Shown here one piece after another: positions 1-10,740 of a DNA stretch of 64,000 nt (positions are counted from its first letter, which is position 1; each line of letters begins with the position of its first letter). Source of the DNA: Taxillus chinensis. Taxonomy: Eukaryota > Streptophyta > Magnoliopsida > Santalales > Loranthaceae. Position numbers and translations under genes: made by a program. The stretch lies in assembly GCA_023512835.1 (NCBI GenBank), contig CM042087.1:10577715-10641714 (forward strand), in the 5' to 3' direction. Under the pieces are notes generated by a model. The model ran no database searches and was not told the origin of the DNA. It saw only the letters and a program-made list of their open reading frames with translations.

Positions 1-344
1 TTCCCCTTGTTGGTGCACCCCATAGAAGCCGCCATCGGATCGGCATCCGGACGCTGTGGTTCACCAAGAGGAAGGTGGAGAGCAGCGCAGGAGAACAGAC
101 GGAGTGATGACGATGGATTCACCGCGGACATAAGAGGTTATGGAATCTTTGGTGCAACGAATCCGTTGGTAATACTCAAGAATGTCATCGATAAGAAGAT
201 CGATGGGATTGGAGACCAGGTTGAGTATGTGCGAGGCTTCAAGAAGAGGGCGAAGCTGGAGAAACCAATCCGGAGGATCGAAACAGCATTCCAATCAACT
301 AGATGGCCAGGAGTAACGCCTGGAAAGAAAGATTCGGGTGCCAT
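1..344 (-). pseudogene. A env-position ORF, N-terminal part (broken, runs off left edge)
   Basis: On the - strand a Met at 342-344 opens a frame (MAPESFFPGVTPGHLVDW) that shifts near 290-300. It continues as a stretch with DPPDWFLQLRPLL and then SYVRGESIVITPSVLLR followed by LHLPLGE. This parallels the N-terminus of the D ORF in residue order (SWLGEFRNRL, then GTVQGVEIRVSAETLR, then ALPLPKG), so I read it as the same family's third ORF lying after pol. The upstream frame is open to 656, so the true start is uncertain. The match is remote and made by eye. No signal peptide or membrane segment is visible in this fragment. Confidence 0.45.
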
Positions 345-2003
345 GGCAGATTTGATGGGAAGGAAAAGAGGAAAGGTGAGGTCTTGATAAGTAGAAGGAG
401 CAACGAGAGGGTTAGGGATTTGAAATGAGCAATACTCGTGCTTCGCAGAATGATCGGAACATATAAGACCGAGTCCGCAAATGTCAGCAGGGTCTAGGAA
501 TGTGGGAGTGAGGTGGGGACCCGCGCGACATGCCGATGTCATTTGTCCGGATATCGAGGCGTCTCCGAATAAAACGATGTCGTGGAGACCGCATGACCAA
601 GTAGAGATTACAACTGGTTGCCATCCGGAGAAGTGTGTGCAACCCGAGATATGCATTTAATGAATCATCATTATTCCTCCTCAAAAGCATCGACATATGA
701 GTATACGTGGATTGTCACAATTGAACAAAGTCAGAGTCCGGAGGAAAGAGCCGACACTCATCCGGAGTTAATAATATTCGTGAAAGAGTATCCGGATGAA
801 TAATAGACCTTGTCCGTCAGTAAACAGAGTTTGGTGAGAATGTAGAGTAGATTCCTTTGCAATCAATAAGTCAAAGAGAAGAGAAGTACCACAACACTTC
901 AAATCCAAGACTATGGACTGGATTTATCAATATGGTTGCAAAGAAAATCAACCCGTAGCTAAATAAAGATATACAGAAAATACAAAAGCTTAACAGGCAA
1001 GGATTAGTACGGATTAGAGAAGATAATCAAGTGAAAAACAACATAATCCGAACTAATAAGAAACAGAACTCATGCATGGCTAAGAATGTAGTAGACGTAC
1101 GCAACGTGAAAGTGATCAATATTACCGAATCAGGGCATATGTCGGATAGCAATACATGTGTTCATATAGGTCAACATAATAAACCGTCTTGTTGAACAAC
1201 GTAGCTAAGATTAATTAAAGGTCAAATGATTTGGCTTCATTAGGATTCATGAGTGTGAGATGAAAAGGTGAACACATGTCAAAAGAATGCAGATGATTAA
1301 TCGATTAAAATGCATGGTTGAAGGAAGAACATACATCCACACATGCCACTTTTCCGATTTAAAACAAGATGTCCAAATCAGATCCTAAGTAATAGCGTAG
1401 AGAAGGGAGAATCCGAGACATATTAGGGGTTCATTGTTGCTCCCCCGTAGATCATTTAATCCTCTCAATGAAAAGCTCCCCTCGGATAGACAGTCAAGGA
1501 AAAAGGTCATGAGACATATACGGGGGTATTACTGAATAAAATATAAAGCATTTTCTCCCCCGTAGATTGTGCAATCCTCTCGTTGACCGCTCCAATTTGT
1601 AGTTCAAAGACTGCTCATCTTATTAAGACTATACTTAAGCGTGATCGGAATGCGTTTGTGTATTCATCCACCAGGCATTCCAAGCTAGCCCATTTCACTC
1701 CTTCAACTATGCACGTTAATGGAGTAATCTAAATGAACATGCTTTGATCATGTGGTGATTAATGGATATGAAGATCATGAATCCGATCGAGGTAAATCAT
1801 ATAAACCGTAATTATGTTAGCTTTAAACGACTTCAGTCGGGGAACGCAAGCATCCTCCCATTATGAGGTTGAGATTAACATCGGAAACATGGAACCGTGA
1901 GTCGGGAAGTATGATCAGCAATGCAGCTCTTTCTACTACTTTCAAGAAACATACAATGCATGGTTTGTGAGAGAATATACCGTTGTGAAATTTAAATGAG
2001 AAA
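345..2003 (-). other. A spacer between pol and third ORF, with repeated purine tracts
   Basis: About 1.65 kb with no convincing coding frame. Two similar blocks at about 1439-1475 and 1554-1590 each contain ctcccccgtagat followed by aatcctctc; on the element strand these are G-rich purine tracts like polypurine primers. A third shorter tract (gctcccctcgg) lies near 1478-1488. Sireviruses are known for repeated purine tracts in the non-coding 3' region; here they sit before the third ORF rather than directly at the LTR. Confidence 0.5.
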
Positions 2004-5000
2004 CTATGCAGAGAAGTCGAGCATACCTAGTTGGAAGAGTAGTTCAGAAAACCTCGCATCGGGAGAGGCTTTGTAAATATGTTCCGCTAATTGATCTTAA
2101 GTGGCAACATGTTCCAGTGAAATATGCTTTTTAAGAACATGATCGCGTATGAAGTGATACCGACCTCAATGTGCCGTCTTAGGATGCATGACAGGATTGT
2201 TGCTGATGGCAATTGCACTAGTGTTGTCACAAGTAAAGTGGAATAGAGGACATGTTGAATCCGTAGTCAGTAAGTTGACTTTGCATCCAAAGTAGTCTGC
2301 GCAAGAACTTCCAAAGCCGATATATTCCGCCTCAGCAGAGAGGTTCATACGGAATTCGCCTTCTTATCGAACCATGAGATCAATCTATTTCCAAGAAACT
2401 CGACACGTACCGCTTGTGCTTTTCCCGTCGATGCGACATCCAGCGAAGTCGGCATCGTAGTACCCCCGATAAGGTGAAGTTGGACTCCTTTGAGTACCAC
2501 AGTCCCAAATTCATCGTCCCTTTGAGATACCTTAAGATCCGTTTTACATGTAGCATATGTGACTCCTTGGGATTCGCCTGATATCGTGCACAAATGCAAG
2601 TTGCAAACATAATGTCTGGGCGACTTGTCGTAAGATAGAGCAAGGATCCGATCATCCCTCTCGTAGTCAGTCACATTTCCCGATATGCCGTCCATATCCG
2701 GATCTAACTTGGCACCGACAGGCATTGGAGTTTTGACGGGAGATGAACCTTCCATACCAAACTTCTTAATAAGATCGCGAGTGTACTTAGCCTGATTGAT
2801 AAAGATTCCTTCCTTTAATTGTTTGACTTCAATTCCAAGGAAGTAGGATAGTTCTCCCATCATGCTCATTTCAAACTTGCCTGTCATCAACTTAGCAAAC
2901 TCTTTCACAAAGCTTCGGATTTGTTGATCCGAAAATGATATCGTCCACGTATATTTGTACGATCGTAGTGTGTCCTTTCTCTTTGTCGTAGAAATAGGGT
3001 GGTATCTATCTTCCCTTTTTGGAAGTTATGAGCAAGTAGGAATTACTGACGAGTGTGTCGTACCAAGCTCGGGGAGCTTGCTTCAAACCATATAGAGCTT
3101 TCTGAAGTTTGTAGACAAGATGTCCTGCCTTAGGTTCAATGAAGCCGGGAGGTTGTTCAACATACACCTCCTCTTGAAGGTCTCCATTCAGGAATGCGCT
3201 CTTGACGTCCATTTGATAAACTATGAAGTTTTCATATGAAGCATACGCCGTAAACATTCGGATTGCCTCAAGTCTTGCGACCGGAGCAAAGGTTTCATCA
3301 TAATCTATTCCCTTCTTCGACGATATCCTTTGGCTACCGCCGGCTTTGTTCCGGATTACTATTCCATCCGTATCAAGTTTGTTCCGAACACCCATTTAAC
3401 GCCAATGACTTGTTGAGACTTAGGCCTTGGTACTAAGGTCCACACATTATTTCTCTTAAATTGATTCGCTTCTTCTTGCATGGCTTCTATCCAGTTTGAA
3501 TCTGAAGAGCTTCATCTACCACCTTTGGTTCTATTTGAGATAGAAAGCATGAGTGAAGACTCATGTTTGAGGTGGCTGCTCTTGTTCTTACACCAACAGT
3601 AGGATCACCAATCACTTGATCCGAGGGATGGTTTTGAGTCCATCTATAATTCCGTGCGTGTGTTGGTTGTCCTTGAACAATTTGAAGCTCTTCCAGATTG
3701 GGTGGTTCAGTTGTATCAACGGTTGGGCTTCGTCCGGAGTAGATGTTTCCGTATTTAGAGGTACGGATGAACCGATTGGTTCTTCAACACTGTTTCTTTA
3801 AGTGTTAACTAGTCCGGACGGACTTGAAGGTGCTCCGGAATTTTGTGTACTCTGAGGAGTTTGTCCGGAGCTAAGTGGTAGTCCGGAGTTAAGTGGTAGT
3901 CCGGAGCTAAGTGGTAGTCCGGAGCTAAGTGGTAGTCCGGAGTTAAGTGGTAGTCCGGAGCTAAGTGGTAGTCCGGAGCTAAGTGGTAGTCCGGAGTCCG
4001 AGTCATCCGTAGCATCATCCACAAAATTCCGTTGTGTTTCGCGGATGCCACGTGGTTGGTCTGGATACCGGTCAGATGTGTGGCGAGAATATTCATAAAC
4101 TTTGAGTAATCGACGTTTTGTTTATGACTGCAGATTAGAATTTGAAGGACCGACTTTTGACCAATCGAGATTAGCTTCATCAAAGGTTACATGGATAGAT
4201 TCTTCAACTTTAGAAAGTTTTCTATTGAAGACCCGATAAGCCTTGCTATGAAGTGAGTACCCGACAAAAATCCCATCATCGATTTTGGTTCAAATTTATT
4301 TCGGGTCTCTTTGACATTGATCAAGATATAGCAAGTACATCCGAAGGCTCGAAATGTGAAATTGAAGGTTTTCGACCTCTCCACATCTCATAGGGTGTTT
4401 TCATGGTAGATTTATTTATTAGAGTTCGTTTTGAACATAGCAGGCAGTGGACACAACTTCAGCCCATAGGCCGAGAGGAAGCATTGCCTCCGCTAACATG
4501 GATCTACCACTTCAACTAAAGTTCGATTCTTGCGCTCAACCTACCCCTTTTTGTTGTGGGGTTCGGGGTGCAGAAAAGTCATGTTGTATGCCCTGTTAGA
4601 ACAATATGATCTCATTTCGGAAAAATCAAATTACGTACCATGATCACTCCTAATGCATTTAATGCTCGGTCCTTGTGAGTTGCTTATCCAGTTGAAGAGA
4701 TCTACAAGATGTTCAAAAGTTTGATCCTTTGATTTCAGGAACATCACCCATGTGTATCTGGTGAAATCATCGATAACCACAAGGGTATATCTCTTTGACT
4801 AGTGATGAAACAGATATAGGACCACATAGGTCCATATGAAGAAGTTGCAGAGAGCGACTATTGAGTTAACCGATTTGCTCTTAAAGCCGTGTTTGGTCTG
4901 TTTACCAAGTTGGCATTCTCGACAGAGAGTGTCTCTGGAGAACTTGAGTTTGGGTAGACCGGTGACAAGATCAAGTGATGCTAATTTAGACAAAGTCTTA

Positions 5001-5457
5001 AAGTTCAAATGTGCGCATCGCTTGTGCCATAACCAACTATCTTCATTCTGTTGCTTTCGTGAGGAAACATACGGTCGAAGAATTATTTCTTAAGACCACC
5101 GAGTATATGTCCCCATCTCTTGATCCGGATAACTTAACATCTCCGGATAAGTTTTCTCTTCTTGTCAGGTGTTGGACAAAAAGGAAACAAGAATCCTTTG
5201 TCACATAGTTCATCGACACTTAGCAAATTATGCTTTAAACCTTCGACTAGTGCAACTTTAGTGATTGATACACGGCCGTTAGTTAAAGTGCCATACCCGA
5301 CAGTCTTACCTTTGTTGTTGTCGCCATATGAGACGGATGGACCTTGTTTATCATTAACTTCTACAAGTAGAGTCTGGTCACCCGTCATATGTCCGGAGCA
5401 TCCACTATCAAGGATCCACTTGCTTTGATTTATCTTTAACTTCAAGTGATCCGGCAA
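2004..5457 (-). pseudogene. A pol: protease, integrase, RT, RNase H (degenerate)
   Basis: Copia-order polyprotein. The protease has an intact active site, DSGCSGHMTG (catalytic Asp at 5407-5409), followed by the GAG-pre-integrase region (4799-5008). The integrase core (about 4190-4800) is split over several frames but SIKCIRSDHG and ERKNRTLVE-like strings can be followed. The RT block at 3006-3395 has the Copia signature DETFAPVARLEAIR, VYQMDVKSAFLNGDL and LYGLKQAPRAWY. RT continues at 2345-2908 (SYFLGIEVKQL) and RNase H at about 2166-2348 (SAEAEYIGF). The tail AEHIYKASPDARFSELLF ends at a TAG at 2004-2006. Multiple stops and frameshifts separate these blocks, so no functional polyprotein can be made. 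Confidence 0.9.
3863..3996 (-). repeat. 18-bp tandem repeat coding for a hexapeptide array
   Basis: Seven full 18-bp units (gtccggagctaagtggta with variants) plus a partial one lie in the linker between integrase and RT of A. Because 18 is a multiple of three they encode a repeated SGLPLS/SGLPLN hexapeptide on the - strand. The matching linkers in F and C do not show the array, so the expansion looks specific to this copy or lineage. Confidence 0.9.
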
Positions 5458-5479
5458 TTCATTCAGAGATGCTCCCTGA

Positions 5480-7780
5480 AAGACAACAATTTACACTTTT
5501 GGTGCCCAAACTTGTTTCGGGCGGTTAGAGTGAGCAGTAAGATGTGTCAACATTTACGGATTTGATTTTGTTAGGACTCTTAGCTTTCCAAGTTGACATT
5601 AACTTGTTAGTTTCAGTCGCTTCTTTTATTTGGGATTTCTTGGGAGAGACACTCCTTTTAGATTTAGATTTTGTTTTGCTCGAAGAACCCCTTTTATAAA
5701 ACTGATCTTTATTTGATTGAAATTGATTACAAAGCCAGCTATCAGGATAGACTCCAACATTCATAGTGATAATGACCCATTTCCCTACGGATGGAACAGA
5801 CACTATAATGTGAAGTACAAACAGGGGATACAGGTCTCTTAGATTTTTCTGATTTTCTACTCTGTTCCACGTGGCCTAATCCATTACGTTTGGGTGACGC
5901 GCTCTTGGCCCTAAATGCGTCGGCCTTAGCCTTGTCTTTCTTTTTGGGTGCTACGTTTTGGCTTTAATCAGTGAGCCTTCCTTCATCTTTAGTTACGGGT
6001 GCTCTTGCTCGGAAGTGCAGATGTGACCTCGGTTCCACGATCATAAACTATGGTGCCACCTGAAATGAAACCATCCAACGGTTTAGATGTACTAACGGAT
6101 ATAAGTTGGTTAGTTTAGGAGTGAAATCCGGAGGACACTCGGTGGCTTTAGCTATGGAGGTTGATGGTTCGGAACCTAGACCAGGTTTGACTCGAATGTC
6201 GTCGGGATCAGTCCTAAAGGTAGAGGCTATTTCCCCGGATTTTAGCCACTTACGATTTATTTCTTTTTCTGTTCCAATTCATTTTCGAGTCTTTTAACTA
6301 TAACTTTTAGGCCTGAGAGATTGGTATTTAAGAGATGATTTTCAGCTCTTAGATCATGATACCAAGCTTCCTTTCCCCGAAGTCCGACGTCCTTTTCGAG
6401 TCTATTAATGGTAAATTCGAGACGTTTATTCGACTTTCCATATCTTTGTACATTTGAGTTATTATTAGTCTCTCATTCTTTTCATGATCACATGCAATAG
6501 TAAGAGATCCTAATTTACTCAGGAGCTCAGAGATAGAAGGTACCTCGATATTTGCCATGAGGCAGACGTTCGGGCTTAATGGTCGGCTCATCATCCGAGG
6601 ATTCCTCCTCTTCTTCCGAGCCACTCATGTATTTTGTCACTAGCGCCTTTCTCTTGCTCTTGCCGTTATCCGAGGTGGAGCGGCGAGAATTTACCTTGTC
6701 ACTTTTCTCGGCCACCTTTGCTTTGGACTGCATTCCTTGGCCCAAGGGACCGGTTTTCCCACAATTGAAACATTCCTGGGAACTAGACTCGGGTCGCTCC
6801 TTCGTTGGAACGATGATGATGAGCGTCTTCTGACCCCTTTTGCTTTTCCGTAGGAATCGCTCAAAGGATTTGACAAGAAGGGCTATCTCCCTCCTCCTCG
6901 TCGAATCGGAATTGTCGGATACGTCCGTATCATCATTCCTCGGTATGTTTAGACATTCAAAGAGCTTTGAGAGCTACCCCTTTTCTTTTCCGAGCTATTT
7001 TTTCATCTCTCGCGTAGTACTTAAACCTCGACTTCGTGAGTCCGGAGCTCTCCATATAGTTCTTCAAGGGGAACATCCGCCGATTTTGTCGATTGCATCT
7101 CGGGAGTTGTTTGGAGTAGTAGCGATCCAGGCAAGGAGCGAAAGAACTTGTCATTGATCTGGGATTGAGAGTAATGCTCATTGGCAGTCTTCGGTTCAAG
7201 TATGAGCTTGCCGAATCTCCGATAGATACTTTCAAGTGATTCGCCCGGTTTATGATTAAAACTCTCAAAGTTCGTCTTAGAGTACAGATCACATTCTGCA
7301 TCCTGGGACTGACTCCCCTCATGAGGATTGTCGGTTGTCCCAAACAGCTTTGTTGTCGTGCAGCCCTGGACGTCCGTGAAAGCTTCGGAATCCAAGGACG
7401 ATGTAACATAAGCCGAGCCTTTTCACTAGCGCACTGCCAGGCTCTTTCATCGTTGGTAAGTTCAAAGATCGTCTTTGGCCTCCTTACGCCATGTTCTCCG
7501 ATAGTCATCGGAATTGGAATCTCTGATGAAGACATGGCCACATAAGATGATCATGGCAAACCATAAACATCTTCATGCGAGCTTTCCACCGGGAGAAAAG
7601 CTCAGGTGTGAATTTGGGCGGTTTCGTTAGAGTAAACCCCGAACTCCGTGGTTGAGAAGCGGTGGCAAGCAGGTTGTGGTGGATCGACATTTTCACCTGG
7701 CCGCTTCGATTCGGGATGGGCTCCTGTGCACCTCCGGAGTTAAGGCGAGTGTTGAAAAGCATACTGCTTTCTTCGGCCAT
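5480..7780 (-). pseudogene. A gag (degenerate)
   Basis: Gag starts at MAEESSMLF (7778-7780), the same start as F's gag (MNEESSMLF). An N-terminal PKFTPELFSRWKARMKMF motif precedes the UBN2-like capsid region at 7021-7395 (PGESLESIYRRFGKL, NDKFFRSLPGSLL). A CCHC knuckle near 6740-6790 is damaged: CFNCGKTG survives but the following His reads Pro. Acidic and coiled-coil-like sequence follows (6349-6624). A second knuckle-like motif near 5755-5810 lacks its second Cys (Arg instead) but keeps GHYHYEC. Gag packages the element RNA in cytoplasmic particles. Several frame changes make this a pseudogene. Confidence 0.85.
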
Positions 7781-7826
7781 TTCGAGATTGAAAGAGTGGG
7801 ATCTCTACTTAGAACAAGTAGAACTT

Positions 7827-7837
7827 GCTCGATACCA
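7827..7837 (-). other. A primer-binding site (initiator tRNA-Met)
   Basis: On the - strand the sequence is TGGTATCGAGC, two bases downstream of the LTR end. It matches the plant tRNA-iMet complement TGGTATCAGAGC except for one missing base. It primes minus-strand cDNA synthesis. Confidence 0.85.
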
Positions 7838-7839
7838 CT

Positions 7840-9037
7840 TGATGGTCCCTTGGAGCCTAAAGGGGGGGGGTGAATAGGCTCTTATTCGAACTCTTTCTTT
7901 TCTCTCAAGACACAAAGACTTATCTAGTTTAAGTGATAATATCATCACGGAAGATAACCAGATAGTGGAAGTATTTTGTTTTATTATCACAAAGTGATTA
8001 CAACAAAATAGAAGCAAACACTCTCTTACACTGTTTACAACTTTGAATTCACACACTAGCCAAGTGCCTTTTCTATTTTTGCACTTCTTCGCTCTAGCTC
8101 ACTTTTTTTACAAGAAGTATAAGTATGAATATTTATACAAAACATTCCTAAGAGACAACCTTGGAACTTGAAGTTCGAAATGCGTTCCGCACTAACTATC
8201 CCTTGGTAATCTATCCGCCTTGACTGCTGCGGATTGTGGAGCTCAAGATCTTGGATTCGAAGAGTATAAGTGTCTTTGTGAGTTCCGAGATACAATTAAG
8301 GTTGTGTCCACATATCCGGATGATCCACGTGTAAGATTCTTCTTGTTCTAAATGCATTCTTCTTACATCGGGACAGCACGAGCTGATAACTTTAAATGCG
8401 GTTTCATTGAGAGCAGTGTCTTCTTGGTCCGGTGTAATTTTCCTTACTCCGTAGTTAATGAAGCTCGGAACCTTACTCCGTGTCGGTGGTTGCTTATTCC
8501 GTATCTATTCAAAAGTACTAGAATCCTTAGTCCGTGTCAGTGCTTCCTTACTCGCATGTAAGTTCCTTACTCCGTATGTAAGTTTCTTACTCCGTATGTA
8601 AGTTCCTTACTCCGTGTGTAAGTTCCTTACTCCGTATGTAAGTTCCTTACTCCGTATGTAAGTTCCTTACTCCGTGTGTAAGTTCCTTACTCCGTATGTA
8701 AGTTCCTTACTCCGTATGTAAGTTCCTTACTCCGGGCGAGTAATAAGTCCGGATTCCTTACTCCGCATCTATTTTCCTTACTCCGCACTTATTTTCCTTA
8801 CTCCGCACTTATTTTCCTTACTCCGCACTTATTGTTACTTGGTTATTTACCAAGTGTTTGACGACACTAACTCTTGTCCGGATCAGGATTATGTATCCTG
8901 TCCTTAGCTTTGCTCTCACGAGTGCATCTTTGGATTAGTGACATACCTTCTGCAATGATCAAATAAACACAAAAGATCTCAGATCAAATTACATAAGGCT
9001 TTAACGGCATTATCCAAATTCTGGGTTTGATCCAACA
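7840..9037 (-). repeat. A 5' LTR (1198 bp)
   Basis: Bounded on the right by the LTR start (TGTTGGATCAAACCCAG on the - strand) and on the left by the PBS. A run of nine G on the + strand lies at about 7862-7870, as in the C and D LTRs. The LTR of F (54734-55968) has the same start and layout, so A and F belong to one family. It holds a large minisatellite at 8531-8840. Confidence 0.85.
8531..8840. repeat. 20-bp minisatellite in the A LTR
   Basis: Roughly ten copies of a 20-bp unit (ttccttactccgtatgtaag and close variants, some with tgtgtaag) are followed by about four copies of a related unit (cttattttccttactccgca). It lies in the part of the LTR upstream of the likely transcription start (U3). 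The F LTR holds dispersed copies of the same core (55375-55760). Confidence 0.9.
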
Positions 9038-9805
9038 GGTGTTTTCATGGCTCGTTTGTTAATTAGAGTTCTATTTTGTACATAACAAGTAGTGGCAACA
9101 GCTTCAGCCCATAAGGATTTTGGGAACTGAGGTCCTGTCAACATGGTCTCATCAAATAAAACATGAATGGACTCTTCAATAGTTTTAGTCCTTCTATTAA
9201 ACACACGATAAGCTTTGCTAGTCATGGAGTATCCAACAACATACCCATCATTTGACTTGGCATCGAACTTATTCAAGTAGTCCTTGCCATTATTCAGAAT
9301 ATAGCAAGTACACCCGAAGATTCTTAGGTGACCAATGCTTGGTCTCCTTCCCTTCCATAATTCATAGGGTGTTTTCATGGCTCGTTTGTTAATTAGAGTC
9401 CTATTTTGTACATAACAAGTAGTGGCAATAGCTTCAGCCCATAAGAATTTTGGGAACTGAGGTCTTGTCAACATGGTCTCATCAAATGAAACATGAATGG
9501 ACTCTTCAATAGCTTTAGTCCTTCTATTAAACACAAGATAAGCTTTGCTAGTCATGGAGTATCCAACAACATACCCATCATTTGACTTGGCATCAAACTT
9601 ATTCAAGTAGTCCTTGCCATTGTTCAGAATATAGCAAGTACACCGAAGATTCTTAGGTGACCAATGCTTGGTCTCCTTCCCTTCCATAATTCATAGGGTG
9701 TTTTCATGGCTCGTTTGTTAATTAGAGTTCTATTTTGTACATAACAAGTAGTGGCAACAGCTTCAGCCCATAAGGATTTTGGGAACTGAGGTCCTGTCAA
9801 CATGG
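9038..9805 (-). repeat. 330-bp in-frame tandem triplication in the C integrase
   Basis: The same segment recurs at 330 and 329 bp spacing (landmark ggtgttttcatgg at 9038, 9368 and 9697). Each unit encodes LTGPQFPKSLWAEAVAT through IEESIHVSFDET, and junctions read FDETMLTGPQF. The leftmost copy is cut by element A. Unit length is a multiple of three, so the original duplication kept the frame; a later 1-bp deletion broke one copy. Confidence 0.95.
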
Positions 9806-10740
9806 TTCTAGCTGCTTCAACTAAGGTCCTATTTTTTCTTTCAATGACTCCATTTTCTTGTGGAGTTCTAGGTGCTGAGAAATTATGCTGGATACCATGT
9901 TCAGTACAAAACTCTAACATTTCATAAAATTCAAATTCTTTGCCATGATCGCTTCTAATGCATTTAATAGAGAGACTCTTAACATTAGATATCCAATTGA
10001 AGAGTTCAACAAGATTTTCAAATGTTTCGGTTTTGTTCCCGAGAAACATAACCCATGTATATCTGGTATAGTCATCTACTACAACAAGGAAGTATCGTGC
10101 ACCCGGATAATGAAGACACATTTATTGGTCCACATAGGTCCATGTGCGGAAGTTCAAGTGGTTGTGTGATTGAGGTTTTATCCACACTCTTAAAAGAGTG
10201 TTTCACCCGCTTACCCAGTGACAATCCCTACAAGGGTGTTCTTTCTAATAAACATGCTTAGGTAAGCCCTCAACCAAATCAAGAGATAATAGTTTAGACT
10301 TCTTAAAGTTCAAATGACCAAATCTCTTATGCCATAACCAACTAATGTCAGGAGAAGCTTTGGAAAGAAAGCAAATTGGTTCATTAGATTGAGCATTTCC
10401 AAAAAACCAATTTATAGACATTGCCTTGTCTATGTCCATTTAGCTTTACCTCATTGGAGACAGGATCTATAACGGTGCGGGTGTGTTTAGTAAACAACAC
10501 TTCATAACCCTTGTCACACAATTGACTTATGCTCAAGAGGTTATGTTTGAGACCTTGAACAACAGATACATTTTGGATTGAAAACAGAACCATTATAGAG
10601 AGTACCCTTACCAACAATCTTACCCTTTTTTGTTATCCCCGAATTTTGAGATGAAGCTGCAACCTCCCTTACTTCTCTCAACAGAGAGGCATCATCTGTC
10701 ATGTGCATGAATAGGCACTGTCAGGTACCACTGGCTGGAA
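9038..10740 (-). pseudogene. C pol fragment: protease remnant and integrase
   Basis: Protease remnant near 10680-10740: the DSG motif is disrupted, but text resembling HMTxDASLLRE can still be followed. The GAG-pre-integrase region is at 10245-10439 (LWHKRFGHLNFKKSKLLSL). The integrase core at 9624-10121 still shows all three catalytic positions in readable context: VVVDDYTRYTWV (Asp), IKCIRSDHGKEFE (Asp) and PQENGVIERKNR (Glu). Downstream of the core a 110-codon segment is repeated in tandem (separate entry). Frameshifts include a 1-bp deletion near 9643. RT and RNase H are not in the window. Confidence 0.85.

Larger units (their letters stand above)
1..9037 (-). mobile_element. Element A: Sirevirus-type Copia retrotransposon, 3' end off-window
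   Basis: A - strand Ty1/Copia element. Reading right to left it has a 5' LTR (7840-9037), a PBS, gag, pol in Copia order (protease, integrase, RT, RNase H), a long spacer and the start of an env-position ORF at the left edge. The LTR begins TGTTGGATC on the - strand and ends two bases from the PBS. Its right end lies inside element C's third integrase repeat, so A is younger than C. The 3' LTR and second TSD lie left of base 1; the right flank begins ggtgt. All frames are interrupted, so A is non-autonomous now. The Sirevirus label is inferred from the gag type, the long spacer and the third ORF. Confidence 0.85.

Noticed and set aside
345..656. Upstream extension of the A third-ORF frame to 656
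   Set aside because: The frame is open but shows no similarity to the D ORF N-terminus; kept only as a possible alternative start.
3616..3801. + strand 61-codon frame
   Set aside because: Antisense to the A integrase-RT linker.
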